Source: Verrucomicrobiota bacterium
GTDB taxonomy: Bacteria > Verrucomicrobiota > Kiritimatiellia > RFP12 > UBA1067
Direction: 5' to 3'
Length of the DNA: 64,000 bases
Assembly: GCA_023269675.1 (NCBI GenBank)
Contig: JAHFSX010000009.1
Span: forward strand, 91,515 to 155,514
The translations under genes and the position numbers were made by a program. The notes under the pieces are model-generated. The model was not told the DNA's origin. It saw only the letters and a program-made list of their open reading frames with translations, and searched no databases. Position 1 is the first letter of the stretch, and each line of letters begins with the position of its first letter. Positions 17,885 through 26,381 of the stretch are shown piece by piece.

Positions 17885-19027
17885 ATGTCACTCTACAAAC
17901 GCCAATACAGCCAATTTTGGTGGTTCCAAATCTGGAAGCCCGACGGCAAAAGGATGCGCCAATCGACCGGCACCGCGGATAAGGCCAAGGCCGCCATCAT
18001 CGAACAAACGTTTGTCCTGGCCTTCGGCAAAAAAACCCGTGCGCAAAAACTCATCGCCATGCTCGAATCCATCTGCGAAGAGGAAAAACCGAAAATCGCA
18101 CTCAAGGACGTCGGCCAAATATACGCCAGCTGGTCAAAGATGGCCGGAAAGGAAACAGGCAGAAAAACACTCCTAAGAAAACAGGAGGTATTAAAAAAAT
18201 TCGTGAAATGGACGGAGGCGAATTGCCCGAACGTCCAAACAACCGAAGATGTCCAGCGCGCCGTGGCGTCTAATTATGTGAAACACCTCGCAACAAGAAA
18301 TATCAAAGACACCTCACGACGAACAGAAATACAGATCCTAATTACCATATGGAACGGATTGCAAAAAACCGCAGAGGACATCAAAAACCCGTGGCCAGAT
18401 GTGCTCCCGGCCGCCCACGACACCGAACACGGAAAAGCCTACACGCCGGAACAAGAAACCCGAATATACGAAGTCGCAAAAGAAAAAAGCAACGAATGGC
18501 TTCTGGCGTGCATCATCGCACGCCACACGGGATTACGCTACGGTTCGATCGCTCAACTGAAATGGCAGGAAATAGACCTGGAAAAAGCCCTCATCAAACA
18601 CACGCCGCCCAAAACCAAAAAACACGGAATTCAAGTTGTGCTGCCGATATCGCAACCCTTGAAAACCGCGCTCGAACAAGCATCGAAAACCAAAACCAGC
18701 TCGGATTATGTTTTACCCAAACACGCAGCCAGCTATCCGCATCCGGAACATCCGAACGGACCTGGCACATACGCATCAATCTTGAAAGAAGCCGGTTTAG
18801 AAAACCAAGGCTACACCTTCCACAGCTGGAGACACACCTTCCGCACGCGTCTCAGCGAGGCCCGCGTATCCGCCGAAATAGCCAAACGCCTGGGCGGATG
18901 GACAAACGACAAAACCGCAAACAAATACGACCACGCCGAGCGCCTAGATGAAATGCGGGAAGCGGTAGAGAAAGCCACCGGCATAAAAAAACCAAAAAAA
19001 CGGAAGGCCGTGAAGAAGGCGATATAG
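17885..19027 (+). CDS. int: Tyrosine recombinase/integrase of the element
   Basis: A 380-residue phage-type integrase. The N-terminal 60 residues form an arm-binding-like region (YKRQYSQFWWFQIWKPDGKR), residues about 75-165 a core-binding SAM-like domain, and 185-360 the catalytic domain. The catalytic residues are visible: R218 (HTGLRYGS), H313 and R316 (HSWRHTF), W339 (GGW) and the nucleophile Y348 (KYDHAE). It lies 168 bp from attL and reads away from it, the standard position for a site-specific integrase. A weak AAAGG stands about 11 bases before the start. Confidence 0.95.
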   Translation: MSLYKRQYSQFWWFQIWKPDGKRMRQSTGTADKAKAAIIEQTFVLAFGKKTRAQKLIAMLESICEEEKPKIALKDVGQIYASWSKMAGKETGRKTLLRKQEVLKKFVKWTEANCPNVQTTEDVQRAVASNYVKHLATRNIKDTSRRTEIQILITIWNGLQKTAEDIKNPWPDVLPAAHDTEHGKAYTPEQETRIYEVAKEKSNEWLLACIIARHTGLRYGSIAQLKWQEIDLEKALIKHTPPKTKKHGIQVVLPISQPLKTALEQASKTKTSSDYVLPKHAASYPHPEHPNGPGTYASILKEAGLENQGYTFHSWRHTFRTRLSEARVSAEIAKRLGGWTNDKTANKYDHAERLDEMREAVEKATGIKKPKKRKAVKKAI

Positions 19028-19075
19028 GCGGAGGGACGTGAAAACGGCAGCCCGCGAAACCGGCCGGGGCGGGCG

Positions 19076-19573
19076 TCAAGCCAGTACCCGCGCCACGGCA
19101 TCGCACAGGGCGCGCATGAAGTAGGGTTTCGGGACCGCGGCTTTGAAACCGAACGCACACGGGTCTGCCATCACAGGAAATTCGGAATAACCGCTGGAGG
19201 CGATGACACGGGCGTGCGGATCTATCGCAAGCAGGTCTTGGATCGCTTGCATGCCGCCTGGGCCGCCGGGGATGATCAGATCCATGATGACCACGTCAAA
19301 AGGATGGCCTTCCTCCAGCGCCTGCCTGTACCGCGCGATGGTCTGCGCCGCGTCGGGCGCGGTCGCAACGGAGTAACCGCAGCGTTCCAGCATTCGCTCT
19401 GCCATTAAGCGGATCGCTGCCTCGTCATCCATCACGAGGACTCGGGCGGAGCGGGGCGGTATCCGGCGCGGGCTTTCCACGTCCGGCGGCGACGCTGCAA
19501 AGGCCGCGCCTTTGCCGGGCCCGGATTCCGCGCCGATGTTGCCGTTAGGCCGGGTGGTGTCGAGGTCACTCAT
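19076..19573 (-). CDS. Stand-alone response-regulator receiver domain protein
   Basis: A 165-residue protein: an N-terminal unstructured stretch of about 45 residues and a complete CheY-like receiver domain. The phosphorylation set is intact: acidic pair in VLVMDDEAA, phospho-acceptor aspartate in DVVIMDL, hydroxyl residue in VIASSGY and lysine in AVPKPY. There is no output domain. The start at 19573 has GGAG 7-10 bases upstream. Its GC content matches the host more than the integrase does. A receiver inside a prophage is presumably cargo that could tap host phosphorelay signalling; no partner kinase is present. It converges on the integrase with a 48-bp gap. Confidence 0.85.
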   Translation of the reverse strand: MSDLDTTRPNGNIGAESGPGKGAAFAASPPDVESPRRIPPRSARVLVMDDEAAIRLMAERMLERCGYSVATAPDAAQTIARYRQALEEGHPFDVVIMDLIIPGGPGGMQAIQDLLAIDPHARVIASSGYSEFPVMADPCAFGFKAAVPKPYFMRALCDAVARVLA

Positions 19574-19810
19574 AGGAGTCTCCGAGGGACGCGGGCGATG
19601 CGGGCCGGGCTTCCCGGTCAGGACATCGTCAGAAACGGACCGCCCGCAGCCGCGGGCAGCCGGAATCAAGACCTAAAGCAGTTAAATGTTACGTGTCCGC
19701 GGCCAAATAGTCAAATGAGGTCATTTCCCCACGGCGCGGTCCCGCGGCCCGCGCCGGACGCGGGCGGCGGAGAGGTTGAAACGGAGGCGTGATCCTGATA
19801 TGATGCGCCC

Positions 19811-20356
19811 ATGAGCAAGGGGCCGACAGAGAGCGCGGGCGGGCAGCCGGGCCGGACCAAGGCCGCGGCGTACGCCAACGCGTATTACCACGCGCACCGG
19901 GAACAGATATCCGCGAACCGCCGCAGGCTCCGCCAGGCGCATCACGAGCGGGCGCTGGTCAAGGACCGCGAGTACCGGGTGAGGGCGGGGAAAAAGATTG
20001 CGGAGCGGACCCGCGCATACCGGGTCAAGAACCCGGATTGGGAAAAGCAGTGGTTCCGCGGGTACCGGCAACGGAACTACGAGAAATTGACGGCACGGAC
20101 CCGCGCGTATTACCACGCGCACCGGGACAAGATGCGCGAGAAGGGCCACGCGTATTACCTCGCGCACAGGGAGGAGATTCTCGCGAAGGCCCGGGCGAGT
20201 TACCGCGCACACCGGGATGAGCGGATGCGGCAGCAGCGCGCGTATCGGGCGGCGCACCCGGAAGAGGCCGCGGAATCCAACCGCAAGGCGTGGCAGAAAC
20301 GCTCAGCCGCCGTGCGCGCCGCGGCGCCGGAGGCGGCGGGCGGGACGGCCGGATGA
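19811..20356 (+). CDS. Basic tandem-repeat protein (YYxAHRxxI repeats), unknown function
   Basis: A 181-residue, highly basic, probably helical protein built of about seven degenerate 14-20-residue repeats whose core is (A/R)YYxAHRxxIxxKxRAY, for example AYYHAHREQI, AYYHAHRDKM and AYYLAHREEI. Similar repeats occur in phage and bacterial proteins, sometimes beside homing-endonuclease-type DNA-binding modules, but I do not know a function. There is no signal peptide. The structured repeat at 20357 begins directly after the stop codon. Confidence 0.7.
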   Translation: MSKGPTESAGGQPGRTKAAAYANAYYHAHREQISANRRRLRQAHHERALVKDREYRVRAGKKIAERTRAYRVKNPDWEKQWFRGYRQRNYEKLTARTRAYYHAHRDKMREKGHAYYLAHREEILAKARASYRAHRDERMRQQRAYRAAHPEEAAESNRKAWQKRSAAVRAAAPEAAGGTAG

Positions 20357-20510
20357 CCCGGCAGCCCCTAGGGAATCCGCTGGACGATCAGCTGCGGAGC
20401 GGTGTAAGACTTTCAAGCTGGCCTCGGGGTGACGCGTTTACGCGTTTGGTGTTTCACTCATACGCCTGTAGGCTACAGGCAACCCGCCCCGAGGCCAGCA
20501 CTCTTTTGTG
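20357..20510 (+). repeat. Structured repeat, copy 1 (upstream of the thermonuclease gene)
   Basis: This 154-bp unit recurs at 21100-21256. Shared blocks are CCCGGCA..CCCCT.GGGAATCC, GCTGGACGATC, GTGTAAGA-like, and GCCTGTAGGCTACAGGC (itself a hairpin). A 13-bp perfect stem joins 20417-20429 (GCTGGCCTCGGGG) to 20487-20499 (CCCCGAGGCCAGC), followed by CACTCTTTT. It could be a terminator, a structured RNA or a recombination site. Confidence 0.75.
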
Positions 20511-20541
20511 AGGCCGCGGAGAAAACGATCTAGGGATTAAG

Positions 20542-21084
20542 ATGATCAAACATCTTCCTTTACTGATTATCGCCGCAATGGCCGCAGGCGCATGCGGAGC
20601 CGAAGTCTTTTCCGGAAAATGCGTCGGCGTGTCGGACGGGGATACCGTATCCGTGATGCGCGACGGGCAGGCGGTGAAGGTCCGGCTCGCGGCGATCGAC
20701 TGTCCGGAATCAAAGCAGGATTACGGGACAAAGGCCAAGCAGTTCACATCGGGACTGGTCTTCCAGAGAACCGTCAGCGTCGACGAGAGCGGAAAAGACC
20801 AATACGGGCGTTTCATCGGAACGGTGACGGTAAACGGAACGAACGTCTGCTGCGAACTCGTAAGGAACGGCTTGGCCTGGCACTACACCCGATACTCCAA
20901 GGACGCGACGCTCGCCCGACTGGAGAAAGAGGCCCGCGCCGCAAAGGTCGGGGTGTGGTCGCTGCCCGCGCCCATACCGCCGTGGGAATTCAGATCGGCG
21001 CGAAAGACCGCGCCGCCCGCTGAACACCGACCACACCGGAACCACGTCGAGGAAATGCGGGAGACCGGGGAGAAGGCGAAGTAG
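20542..21084 (+). CDS. Secreted thermonuclease (SNase/TNase-like)
   Basis: A 180-residue protein with a signal peptide (cleavage after ACGA) and one SNase OB-fold domain. The active-site pattern is recognisable: VSDGDTVSV (calcium-binding aspartate), VRLAAIDCPES (arginine and aspartate), and KDQYGRFIGTV / ELVRNGLAWHYTRYS. The family cleaves DNA and RNA with calcium. The C-terminal 40 residues are a proline- and basic-rich tail. It sits precisely between two copies of a structured repeat, which suggests that it moves or is expressed as a unit. Export would place it in the periplasm or medium. Confidence 0.88.
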   Translation: MIKHLPLLIIAAMAAGACGAEVFSGKCVGVSDGDTVSVMRDGQAVKVRLAAIDCPESKQDYGTKAKQFTSGLVFQRTVSVDESGKDQYGRFIGTVTVNGTNVCCELVRNGLAWHYTRYSKDATLARLEKEARAAKVGVWSLPAPIPPWEFRSARKTAPPAEHRPHRNHVEEMRETGEKAK

Positions 21085-21099
21085 GAGGGGACGCGACTG

Positions 21100-21256
21100 C
21101 CCGGCACCCCTCGGGAATCCGCTGGACGATCTGCCGCAGGGTGTTGTAAGATTTCCACGCTGGCCTCGGAGTACGCGACTGAGCATAGTGGTAAGTGTTT
21201 CATTCATAAGCCTGTAGGCTACAGGCGACCCCTCCGAGGCCAGCACTCTTTTTGTG
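21100..21256 (+). repeat. Structured repeat, copy 2 (downstream of the thermonuclease gene)
   Basis: The partner of 20357-20510 in the same orientation. Its 13-bp stem (21159-21171 with 21232-21244) reads GCTGGCCTCGGAG / CTCCGAGGCCAGC, so relative to copy 1 one base pair changed from G-C to A-T on both sides. The inner hairpin GCCTGTAGGCTACAGGC and the following CACTCTTTTTG are kept. Confidence 0.75.
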
Positions 21257-21580
21257 GGGGTTTTCGGGGTTGACGCTTTGCACCCCTGCAAAAAAATGCC
21301 CGTCTAGGGAACCGGCCTGCTTCGCGTTTGTCCAATGTCAAAAACGACCCCGATGGCGCTACCTCGCCCCAAGCTACAAAAAGTACATTCCAATTCCATG
21401 TTGATTGTACACTCAACCTCATATATAATACTCTCCAATTTTGCTAGTGCATCTCACTGACATGTGGGATTCGAAGGTGGAGTTGGATGAGCGGTTGACT
21501 GCCCACCTAAATGCAATTTGAGAATAAGATCAACGAGGTCGATTCAGCCAAGTTATTAACCAAAACAGTGTTGACCTGCC
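21257..21580. other. Intergenic region before the methyltransferase gene
   Basis: Composition drops from GC-rich to AT-rich here, marking the left edge of the restriction-modification block. I see no convincing gene. 21395-21440 is AT-rich (TTGTACACTCAACCTCATATATAAT in two pieces) and may hold a promoter. Confidence 0.4.
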
Positions 21581-22717
21581 ATGAAAGAATACGTGAAGAA
21601 GTTATCCAACGATAGGCCTTACGAATTAACTAGAAGTGGGCATGATGATCCATTGCAACTTGCCGATATTAGATCCATAAACCAACTATCTCATCAGGTC
21701 GTGAAACCGGTGATTAAGAGAAAATACAGCCCCCGCCTCAATGCTAGGTGTAAGTCGCCCTTAGCAATTTGCGCTGATGTAGGAAATGATTGCGTTGAAC
21801 GTATTGTGTTACCACTGAACCAACTTGTTGCAGGTGATTGCCTCACGGAGATGCGCCGCTTACCCGATCGCTGTATAGATCTCATAATCTTGGATCCACC
21901 TTACTGGAAAGTTGTTGGCGAAACATGGGACTACAAGTGGCGAACAGAGGAGGACTATCGAATCTGGTGCCGCGAATGGTTTGTGGAGATAGCGCGAGTT
22001 TGCAAGAGGTCCGCATCTGTTTACCTGTTCGGGTACGTACGAAATCTCGTCCACCTCTTTCATGATATCACGACCCTCGGGTTCGAATTCAGGCAGGAAC
22101 TTATAGTTGATAAAGGAATGAAGTGCGTTGCTGGAAGGAAAACCAGTACATACAAACAGTTTCCAAATACAACCGAAACGATCTTCTTCTTTGTTTTTGA
22201 TGCAAAACCTGCAATACGCAAGTTGCTTTTAGCACGTGCCGAAGAACTGGGACTCAATGCCAAAACAATTAACGAGAAACTCGGTGTGAAGTGCAATGGG
22301 GGCGGTGTATGGTCACTCTACACGGGCAACAATATTCTTGCACAAGTCCCGACATTGGAAATGTGGAATCGACTAGAGGAAGTCCTAGACTTCAAAGCCC
22401 CTGAGGACTTGAAAGGTTTCATATTCAACCAACAGATGGGATTAACAAATGTGTGGGTCGATATTGATTTCTATAAGGAAAAAAGAATACACAGGACGCA
22501 GAAACCACTGCGTTTAATCGAAAGACTTATCCTCGCAAGCAGTCGCGAGGGACAAATCGTTCTCGATCCTTTTGCCGGGTCAGGTACTACAGCGGTTGCA
22601 GCAAAGTTACATGGTAGAAACTTTGTCGCATTTGAATCAGACCCGGAAATGGTGAAAATGGCCCAAATGAGACTTTCGACTGATGTGCACAAACAAGGAC
22701 TGTTGCTGGAATTATAA
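21581..22717 (+). CDS. Type II DNA methyltransferase, beta-class (N4-cytosine or N6-adenine)
   Basis: A 378-residue enzyme. The catalytic motif IV is DPPYW (residues 105-109) and the AdoMet-binding motif I, FAGSGTT, is near residue 340, so the order IV then I marks the beta class. KPLRLIERLI before motif I is also typical. The region between them (about 190-300) should carry target recognition. It faces the endonuclease gene tail to tail with no intergenic space (stop 22717, next stop 22718). The AT-rich composition differs sharply from the surrounding phage genes, pointing to recent acquisition of the whole module. Confidence 0.9.
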   Translation: MKEYVKKLSNDRPYELTRSGHDDPLQLADIRSINQLSHQVVKPVIKRKYSPRLNARCKSPLAICADVGNDCVERIVLPLNQLVAGDCLTEMRRLPDRCIDLIILDPPYWKVVGETWDYKWRTEEDYRIWCREWFVEIARVCKRSASVYLFGYVRNLVHLFHDITTLGFEFRQELIVDKGMKCVAGRKTSTYKQFPNTTETIFFFVFDAKPAIRKLLLARAEELGLNAKTINEKLGVKCNGGGVWSLYTGNNILAQVPTLEMWNRLEEVLDFKAPEDLKGFIFNQQMGLTNVWVDIDFYKEKRIHRTQKPLRLIERLILASSREGQIVLDPFAGSGTTAVAAKLHGRNFVAFESDPEMVKMAQMRLSTDVHKQGLLLEL

Positions 22718-23698
22718 CTAAAGAGACGGTGCGTATTGAGCCGTCCACGTCTGATTGGCCGAAACTTTACTGCGGAAGTTTGCCCTGGCAAAGTCGTCTG
22801 CAAGTGATGCATCATCCCATTTCTGAACCATTCGCTGAACTTGCAAGAATGACAATTTGGCGTGCAGCAGTTTGCTATTTGTGGCGGTGAACTTTGGAAA
22901 TGTGACGTTGCGCACCGCCGCAACCGCATCGATTGCAGTTTCGGGCATGTCGGTGCGAGAGTATGTCTCGAGGTTGCCGAACCCTATCAGAACAGGAGGA
23001 TTTATCCCCGGAAAAATCTCAGTTCTGATCGTATCATCCGCTTTAATAATCGACTTGTAAATCAAAAGCGGTTTCATCATATAAAATTTAGGGCTCCACG
23101 GCCACAGGTTAAATGGTGCTTTTGACGCGGATTTTGCCCTGATATTGAAGTAGTAGTCGATCATGCAAAGGGTGAATCCGAGGCATAGTGTGTCGACCTG
23201 GAAAATACACACGGCAATCTCGTCCGACTTTTTAAGATCGACAAATTCGAATAAAACCAAGTAATAACATTTTGGTATGAAAAGTTCGTGAAGTTCCTTC
23301 TCATCCTTTGGGGAAAGAAGCCACTTTGAATCATCGTTGCGGACAAGGTCGACCGATTTACACTGATCGTTCGGACAAATCGTCTCAATACTCGCTACTG
23401 CTGCTCCACATTTCTTACATTTGCCAAGTTGATCAACACGGTAGCAACATTTGATCTCCGCGACCTTACCCGCAGGAAGTTTCAGGTCATCACCACGAGC
23501 ACCCGAGCGACCACCTGGATAGCCGGTGACTACGCTTACAAGGTGCTGACCAACATAACCCATTCTAGGCTGCGGGGTCTGGTGCGTAACAGATGCCCAC
23601 TCGTTAATGTCGCGCCGAAGAGTGACGTAAAGGTCATCTAACAGACTAGCCGCAAATGCAGGGGTACCTGTTCCGACTGTTGTTCTGCACGTTTTCAT
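22718..23698 (-). CDS. Probable type II restriction endonuclease
   Basis: A 326-residue protein encoded convergently with the methyltransferase and 4 bp overlapping a controller gene, the standard layout of a C-R/M system. It has a zinc-finger-like CKKCGAA...CPNDQC segment (about residues 98-118), and EIKCCYR near residue 87 fits the ExK half of a PD-(D/E)xK nuclease site, with an acidic residue (GARGDD or nearby) before it. Overall it reminds me of the MamI-type endonucleases, but that family assignment is tentative. Context is the stronger evidence. Confidence 0.8.
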   Translation of the reverse strand: MKTCRTTVGTGTPAFAASLLDDLYVTLRRDINEWASVTHQTPQPRMGYVGQHLVSVVTGYPGGRSGARGDDLKLPAGKVAEIKCCYRVDQLGKCKKCGAAVASIETICPNDQCKSVDLVRNDDSKWLLSPKDEKELHELFIPKCYYLVLFEFVDLKKSDEIAVCIFQVDTLCLGFTLCMIDYYFNIRAKSASKAPFNLWPWSPKFYMMKPLLIYKSIIKADDTIRTEIFPGINPPVLIGFGNLETYSRTDMPETAIDAVAAVRNVTFPKFTATNSKLLHAKLSFLQVQRMVQKWDDASLADDFARANFRSKVSANQTWTAQYAPSL

Positions 23699-23910
23699 AG
23701 ATTGATCAACAACTCGCTCATTGTTGTTTGGAGAGCTGCCGCAAATTTTGAAAGCGCTAAAACGGAAATGTTTTTTTCTGCACGTTCAACCATCCCAACA
23801 TAGGTTCTATCACACTCACATAGCGCAGCGAGTTCTTCCTGTGTAAACCCCATCTTTAAACGTTGCGTTCTGATGCGAAGGCCGATAAGACGATTTAGGT
23901 CATTTTTCAT
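23695..23910 (-). CDS. XRE-family controller protein of the restriction-modification system
   Basis: A 71-residue helix-turn-helix protein (LIGLRIRTQRLKMGFTQEELA, then TYVGMVERAEKNIS and LSKFAAALQTTMSELL) with the size and sequence style of C proteins. These delay endonuclease expression until methylation is established by activating their own C-R promoter and repressing at high dose. Its stop overlaps the endonuclease start by 4 bp. Upstream, two direct GGTCGGT boxes 16 bp apart (around 23955-23980) are candidate operators. Confidence 0.88.
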   Translation of the reverse strand: MKNDLNRLIGLRIRTQRLKMGFTQEELAALCECDRTYVGMVERAEKNISVLALSKFAAALQTTMSELLINL

Positions 23911-24034
23911 TTTCAGTGTTTGATTTTTTCATAGATTTCATTTTTAGACAACCGACCAAAGTTAGCACCGACCTTGTTAAACTGGTTTTATAAAAATAAT
24001 CATGGATCTTCCAAGAATGAAACACAAAACGCGT

Positions 24035-24229
24035 CTAGGGCTCGGAACAGGCACCCGCCGAACACGCACCGCCGGAAGCAGGGGGCACAGTGGCAGAGGT
24101 CTTGGCGGCGCTGCCGGTGCTCTTGACCGCGCCACTCAACAAATGACCGAGGTAACCCAAGACAGAGTCGCCTATTGGCACCCGCAGCGAGGGATCGGGC
24201 GTGTTGTCGGAATCGATGATTTAGATAAT
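24035..24229 (-). pseudogene. C-terminal remnant of a second holin/lipoprotein gene
   Basis: On the reverse strand, about 65 codons translate as DPSLRVPIGDSVLGYLGHLLSG... and end GACSAGACSEP with a stop. This matches the end of the intact gene at 25451-26035 (DPSLQLPMGDSALGLLGQFLGG... GACSVP) at the same reading frame and stop position, but no start or N-terminal half exists. It lies on the far side of the FGE-like gene, so the cargo gene sits between a full copy and a diverged 3' remnant. Confidence 0.75.
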
Positions 24230-24297
24230 AAGATAGACTGCGCCCTCCGAAATGACTAACATACAATTATGTTTTAATGTTCGGGAAGGCGGGGGGT

Positions 24298-25329
24298 ATG
24301 AACCTGACGATACGGGGTATAGGATGTTTGGCAGTTGCACTGGCGTGCGCGGTGTGCGGGATGGCCGGTGCGGCGGATCTTGCGATCCAGTCATTTAACG
24401 GCACGGGGCAGCTGACGTTCAACACGTTGAACACCGACACGAACTACACCTACCGCGTGGAATGGGCGTCCACCCCCGCGGGGCCATGGAACAACAGTTG
24501 GGATGTGTTAGCGGCGATACAAGCCCCCGGTTCTGGGATTGTAACCTGCTCGGTGCCGATGTGCTACCGTGTGGTAGCTTCATTGACGCCCGCGGCCATG
24601 GTGCAGATCCCCGCCGGCACGAACAGCGGGATTGATCAGTTCGGCGAGTATTCATTGACGGTGACAGCATTTTTAATGGACGCCACCGAGGTGACGAAAG
24701 CGCTGTGGGACTCTGTCTACACTTGGGCCATTATGAACGGGTACGAGTTTGACAACGCTGGAAGCGGCAAGGCGTGGAACCATCCGGTACAAATGGTGAA
24801 CTGGTACGACTGTGTGAAGTGGTGTAACGCCCGTAGCCAGAAAGAGGGCCGCTCCCCGTGCTATACACTCAACGGCAACGTCTACAAAACAGGACAGAGT
24901 TCGCCGGTGTGTAACTTCGCCGCAATCGGCTACAGGTTGCCGACAATGATAGAGTGGGAATATGCCGCACGGGGCGGGTTGATCGGAAAACGCTTTCCAT
25001 GGGGCGACTTGATCGATCACGGCATGGCGAATTACTTCGGATATCCCGTCTTCCCATATGACTTGGGCTATGAGGGCTTAGACACACGGTTTTCCATTGG
25101 CGATATACCTTACACGAGTCCGGCGGGTACGTTCCCTGCAAATGGGTATGGACTATACGACATGGCGGGGAACGTATGGGAGTGGTGCTGGGATTCGTCT
25201 GACGAGTACCGGTATATCCACGACGGTAGTTGGGCCGATGATTCCGAATTCGCGTGTTGTGGAAGAAGAGGGAACTGGAATTATCCATTCAACGCCGGCT
25301 TTGGCGGTTTCCGTCCCGTCCGCCGTTAG
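24298..25329 (+). CDS. Secreted FGE/SUMF1-like (C-type lectin fold) protein
   Basis: A 343-residue protein with a signal peptide ending near GMAGAAD, a region of about 80 residues resembling the beta-rich repeats common in secreted PVC proteins (VEWASTPAGPW), and a formylglycine-generating-enzyme-like domain from about residue 100: MVQIPAGTN, EVTKALWDSVY, HPVQMVNWYDCVKWCNARSQ, YRLPTMIEWEYAARGG, NGYGLYDMAGNVWEWCWD and the terminal GFGGFRPVRR. Such domains either act on sulfatases or work as glycan-binding or display modules. The domain also serves as variable target protein in some diversity-generating retroelements, but no reverse transcriptase is in the window. The start at 24298 is preceded by a purine-rich GGAAGGCGGGGGG. 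Confidence 0.85.
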   Translation: MNLTIRGIGCLAVALACAVCGMAGAADLAIQSFNGTGQLTFNTLNTDTNYTYRVEWASTPAGPWNNSWDVLAAIQAPGSGIVTCSVPMCYRVVASLTPAAMVQIPAGTNSGIDQFGEYSLTVTAFLMDATEVTKALWDSVYTWAIMNGYEFDNAGSGKAWNHPVQMVNWYDCVKWCNARSQKEGRSPCYTLNGNVYKTGQSSPVCNFAAIGYRLPTMIEWEYAARGGLIGKRFPWGDLIDHGMANYFGYPVFPYDLGYEGLDTRFSIGDIPYTSPAGTFPANGYGLYDMAGNVWEWCWDSSDEYRYIHDGSWADDSEFACCGRRGNWNYPFNAGFGGFRPVRR

Positions 25330-25450
25330 GAGGCAACAAGCACGCTGCAAGAACAGAAAACAGCGGACGGTCGCGAACCAAGAAATGAAACCGGACGGCG
25401 GAGAAACCCCGCCGTCCGGATGAATCGCGAAACAAGCGCCAGGATCGCGT

Positions 25451-26035
25451 CTAAGGCACGGAACACGCGCCATCGGCACAGGCCGCGCCGGAAGCTACCG
25501 ACGCGGCGGGCGCAGGCGCAGAGGCCTTGGTCGCGCTGCCGGCGCTCTTGACCGCACCGCCCAGGAACTGCCCGAGAAGCCCCAAGGCGGAGTCGCCCAT
25601 CGGAAGCTGAAGGGAGGGGTCGGTCTTGTTGCCGGAAGCAATCGAGTCGGTCCCGCCCTCGATCTGCTGGTCGTTGACGCCGAACTGGAGCGACCGGGGA
25701 TACTTCGGGTCATCCGTACCTACCGGCTCGTTCACGTTGAAGGTGCAGCGGTCGAACTGAAGCGCTTGGCACCGTGTCCGCGTCAGACAGCCGGACGCGC
25801 CCAGCATCAGCAATCCGAGCAGGATGCAGCCCGCGGCCGACGGCGGCACCTTGGCCAAGGCTTTGCGTTTGGCCCAGATCGACCAGAGGCCCGTCGCCAA
25901 AAGCACGCCGGCTCCCACAAGGCCCTCGGTGTCCGCCTCGGAGGCCAGCCCCTTCTGGGCCAGATAACCGCCCAGCAACGTCGTCCCGATCCGGACGAGC
26001 CCGCCCACATACGCCAACAGGTTTTGCTTATCCAT
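25451..26035 (-). CDS. Phage holin-like (Pam3 gp28-type) protein with C-terminal lipoprotein-like region
   Basis: A 194-residue protein. Residues 1-55 (LLAYVGGLVRIGTTLLGGYLAQKGL... GAGVLLATGLWSIWAKRK) resemble the small Pam3 gp28-type putative phage holins with two membrane segments. A third hydrophobic stretch (CILLGLLMLGASGC, about 65-80) ends in a lipobox-like cysteine, followed by an alanine-rich periplasmic-type tail ending GACADGACSVP. It may combine holin and spanin-like roles, or be a fusion. GAGGTGAT lies 5-12 bases before the start. It is the last gene of the structural operon. Confidence 0.7.
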   Translation of the reverse strand: MDKQNLLAYVGGLVRIGTTLLGGYLAQKGLASEADTEGLVGAGVLLATGLWSIWAKRKALAKVPPSAAGCILLGLLMLGASGCLTRTRCQALQFDRCTFNVNEPVGTDDPKYPRSLQFGVNDQQIEGGTDSIASGNKTDPSLQLPMGDSALGLLGQFLGGAVKSAGSATKASAPAPAASVASGAACADGACSVP

Positions 26036-26135
26036 CACATCACCTCGCTTTTGACTTTGAAAACGCGCGCCGGCCGGAAAAGGTACAACCGACCGACGCG
26101 CACCAGTGAACGCCACCCAGCGGCACCGGACACCC

Positions 26136-26381
26136 TCACAACTTCGAAAGCACCTTCACCAACACCAGGCAGGCCGAAACCGCACCCGCGATCGTGGTCC
26201 CGACGACCACCGAGACAACCCAAAGCAGCGCGTGAATCACCATCTCATGACGCGCCAGACGCGTCTGCATCGAGACGTGGCCATTGTCCACGAACAACCG
26301 GGCCTCGATGCTCTCCAGTTTCTCAAGCACCGCGGCGTGCTGCGCGGCACATTCCTCTTTCGTGACACAGACGTTGCTCAT
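26136..26381 (-). CDS. Small coiled-coil membrane protein of the lysis region
   Basis: An 81-residue protein with an N-terminal helical coiled coil (AAQHAAVLEKLESIEARL) and one membrane helix (residues 50-78). The layout resembles XhlA/haemolysin-like phage lysis accessory proteins. GGAGG lies 6-10 bases before the start. It is between the fibre and holin genes on the same strand. Confidence 0.7.
   Translation of the reverse strand: MSNVCVTKEECAAQHAAVLEKLESIEARLFVDNGHVSMQTRLARHEMVIHALLWVVSVVVGTTIAGAVSACLVLVKVLSKL

Noticed and set aside
20357-21256. Integron attC sites flanking the thermonuclease gene
   Set aside because: The repeats are structured and frame a single gene, but neither has the inverse core RYYYAAC and core GTTRRRY pair, and no integron-type integrase is nearby.
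24298-25329. Diversity-generating retroelement with the FGE-like protein as variable target
   Set aside because: The C-type-lectin-like end fits a target protein, but there is no reverse transcriptase, accessory gene or template repeat in the window.
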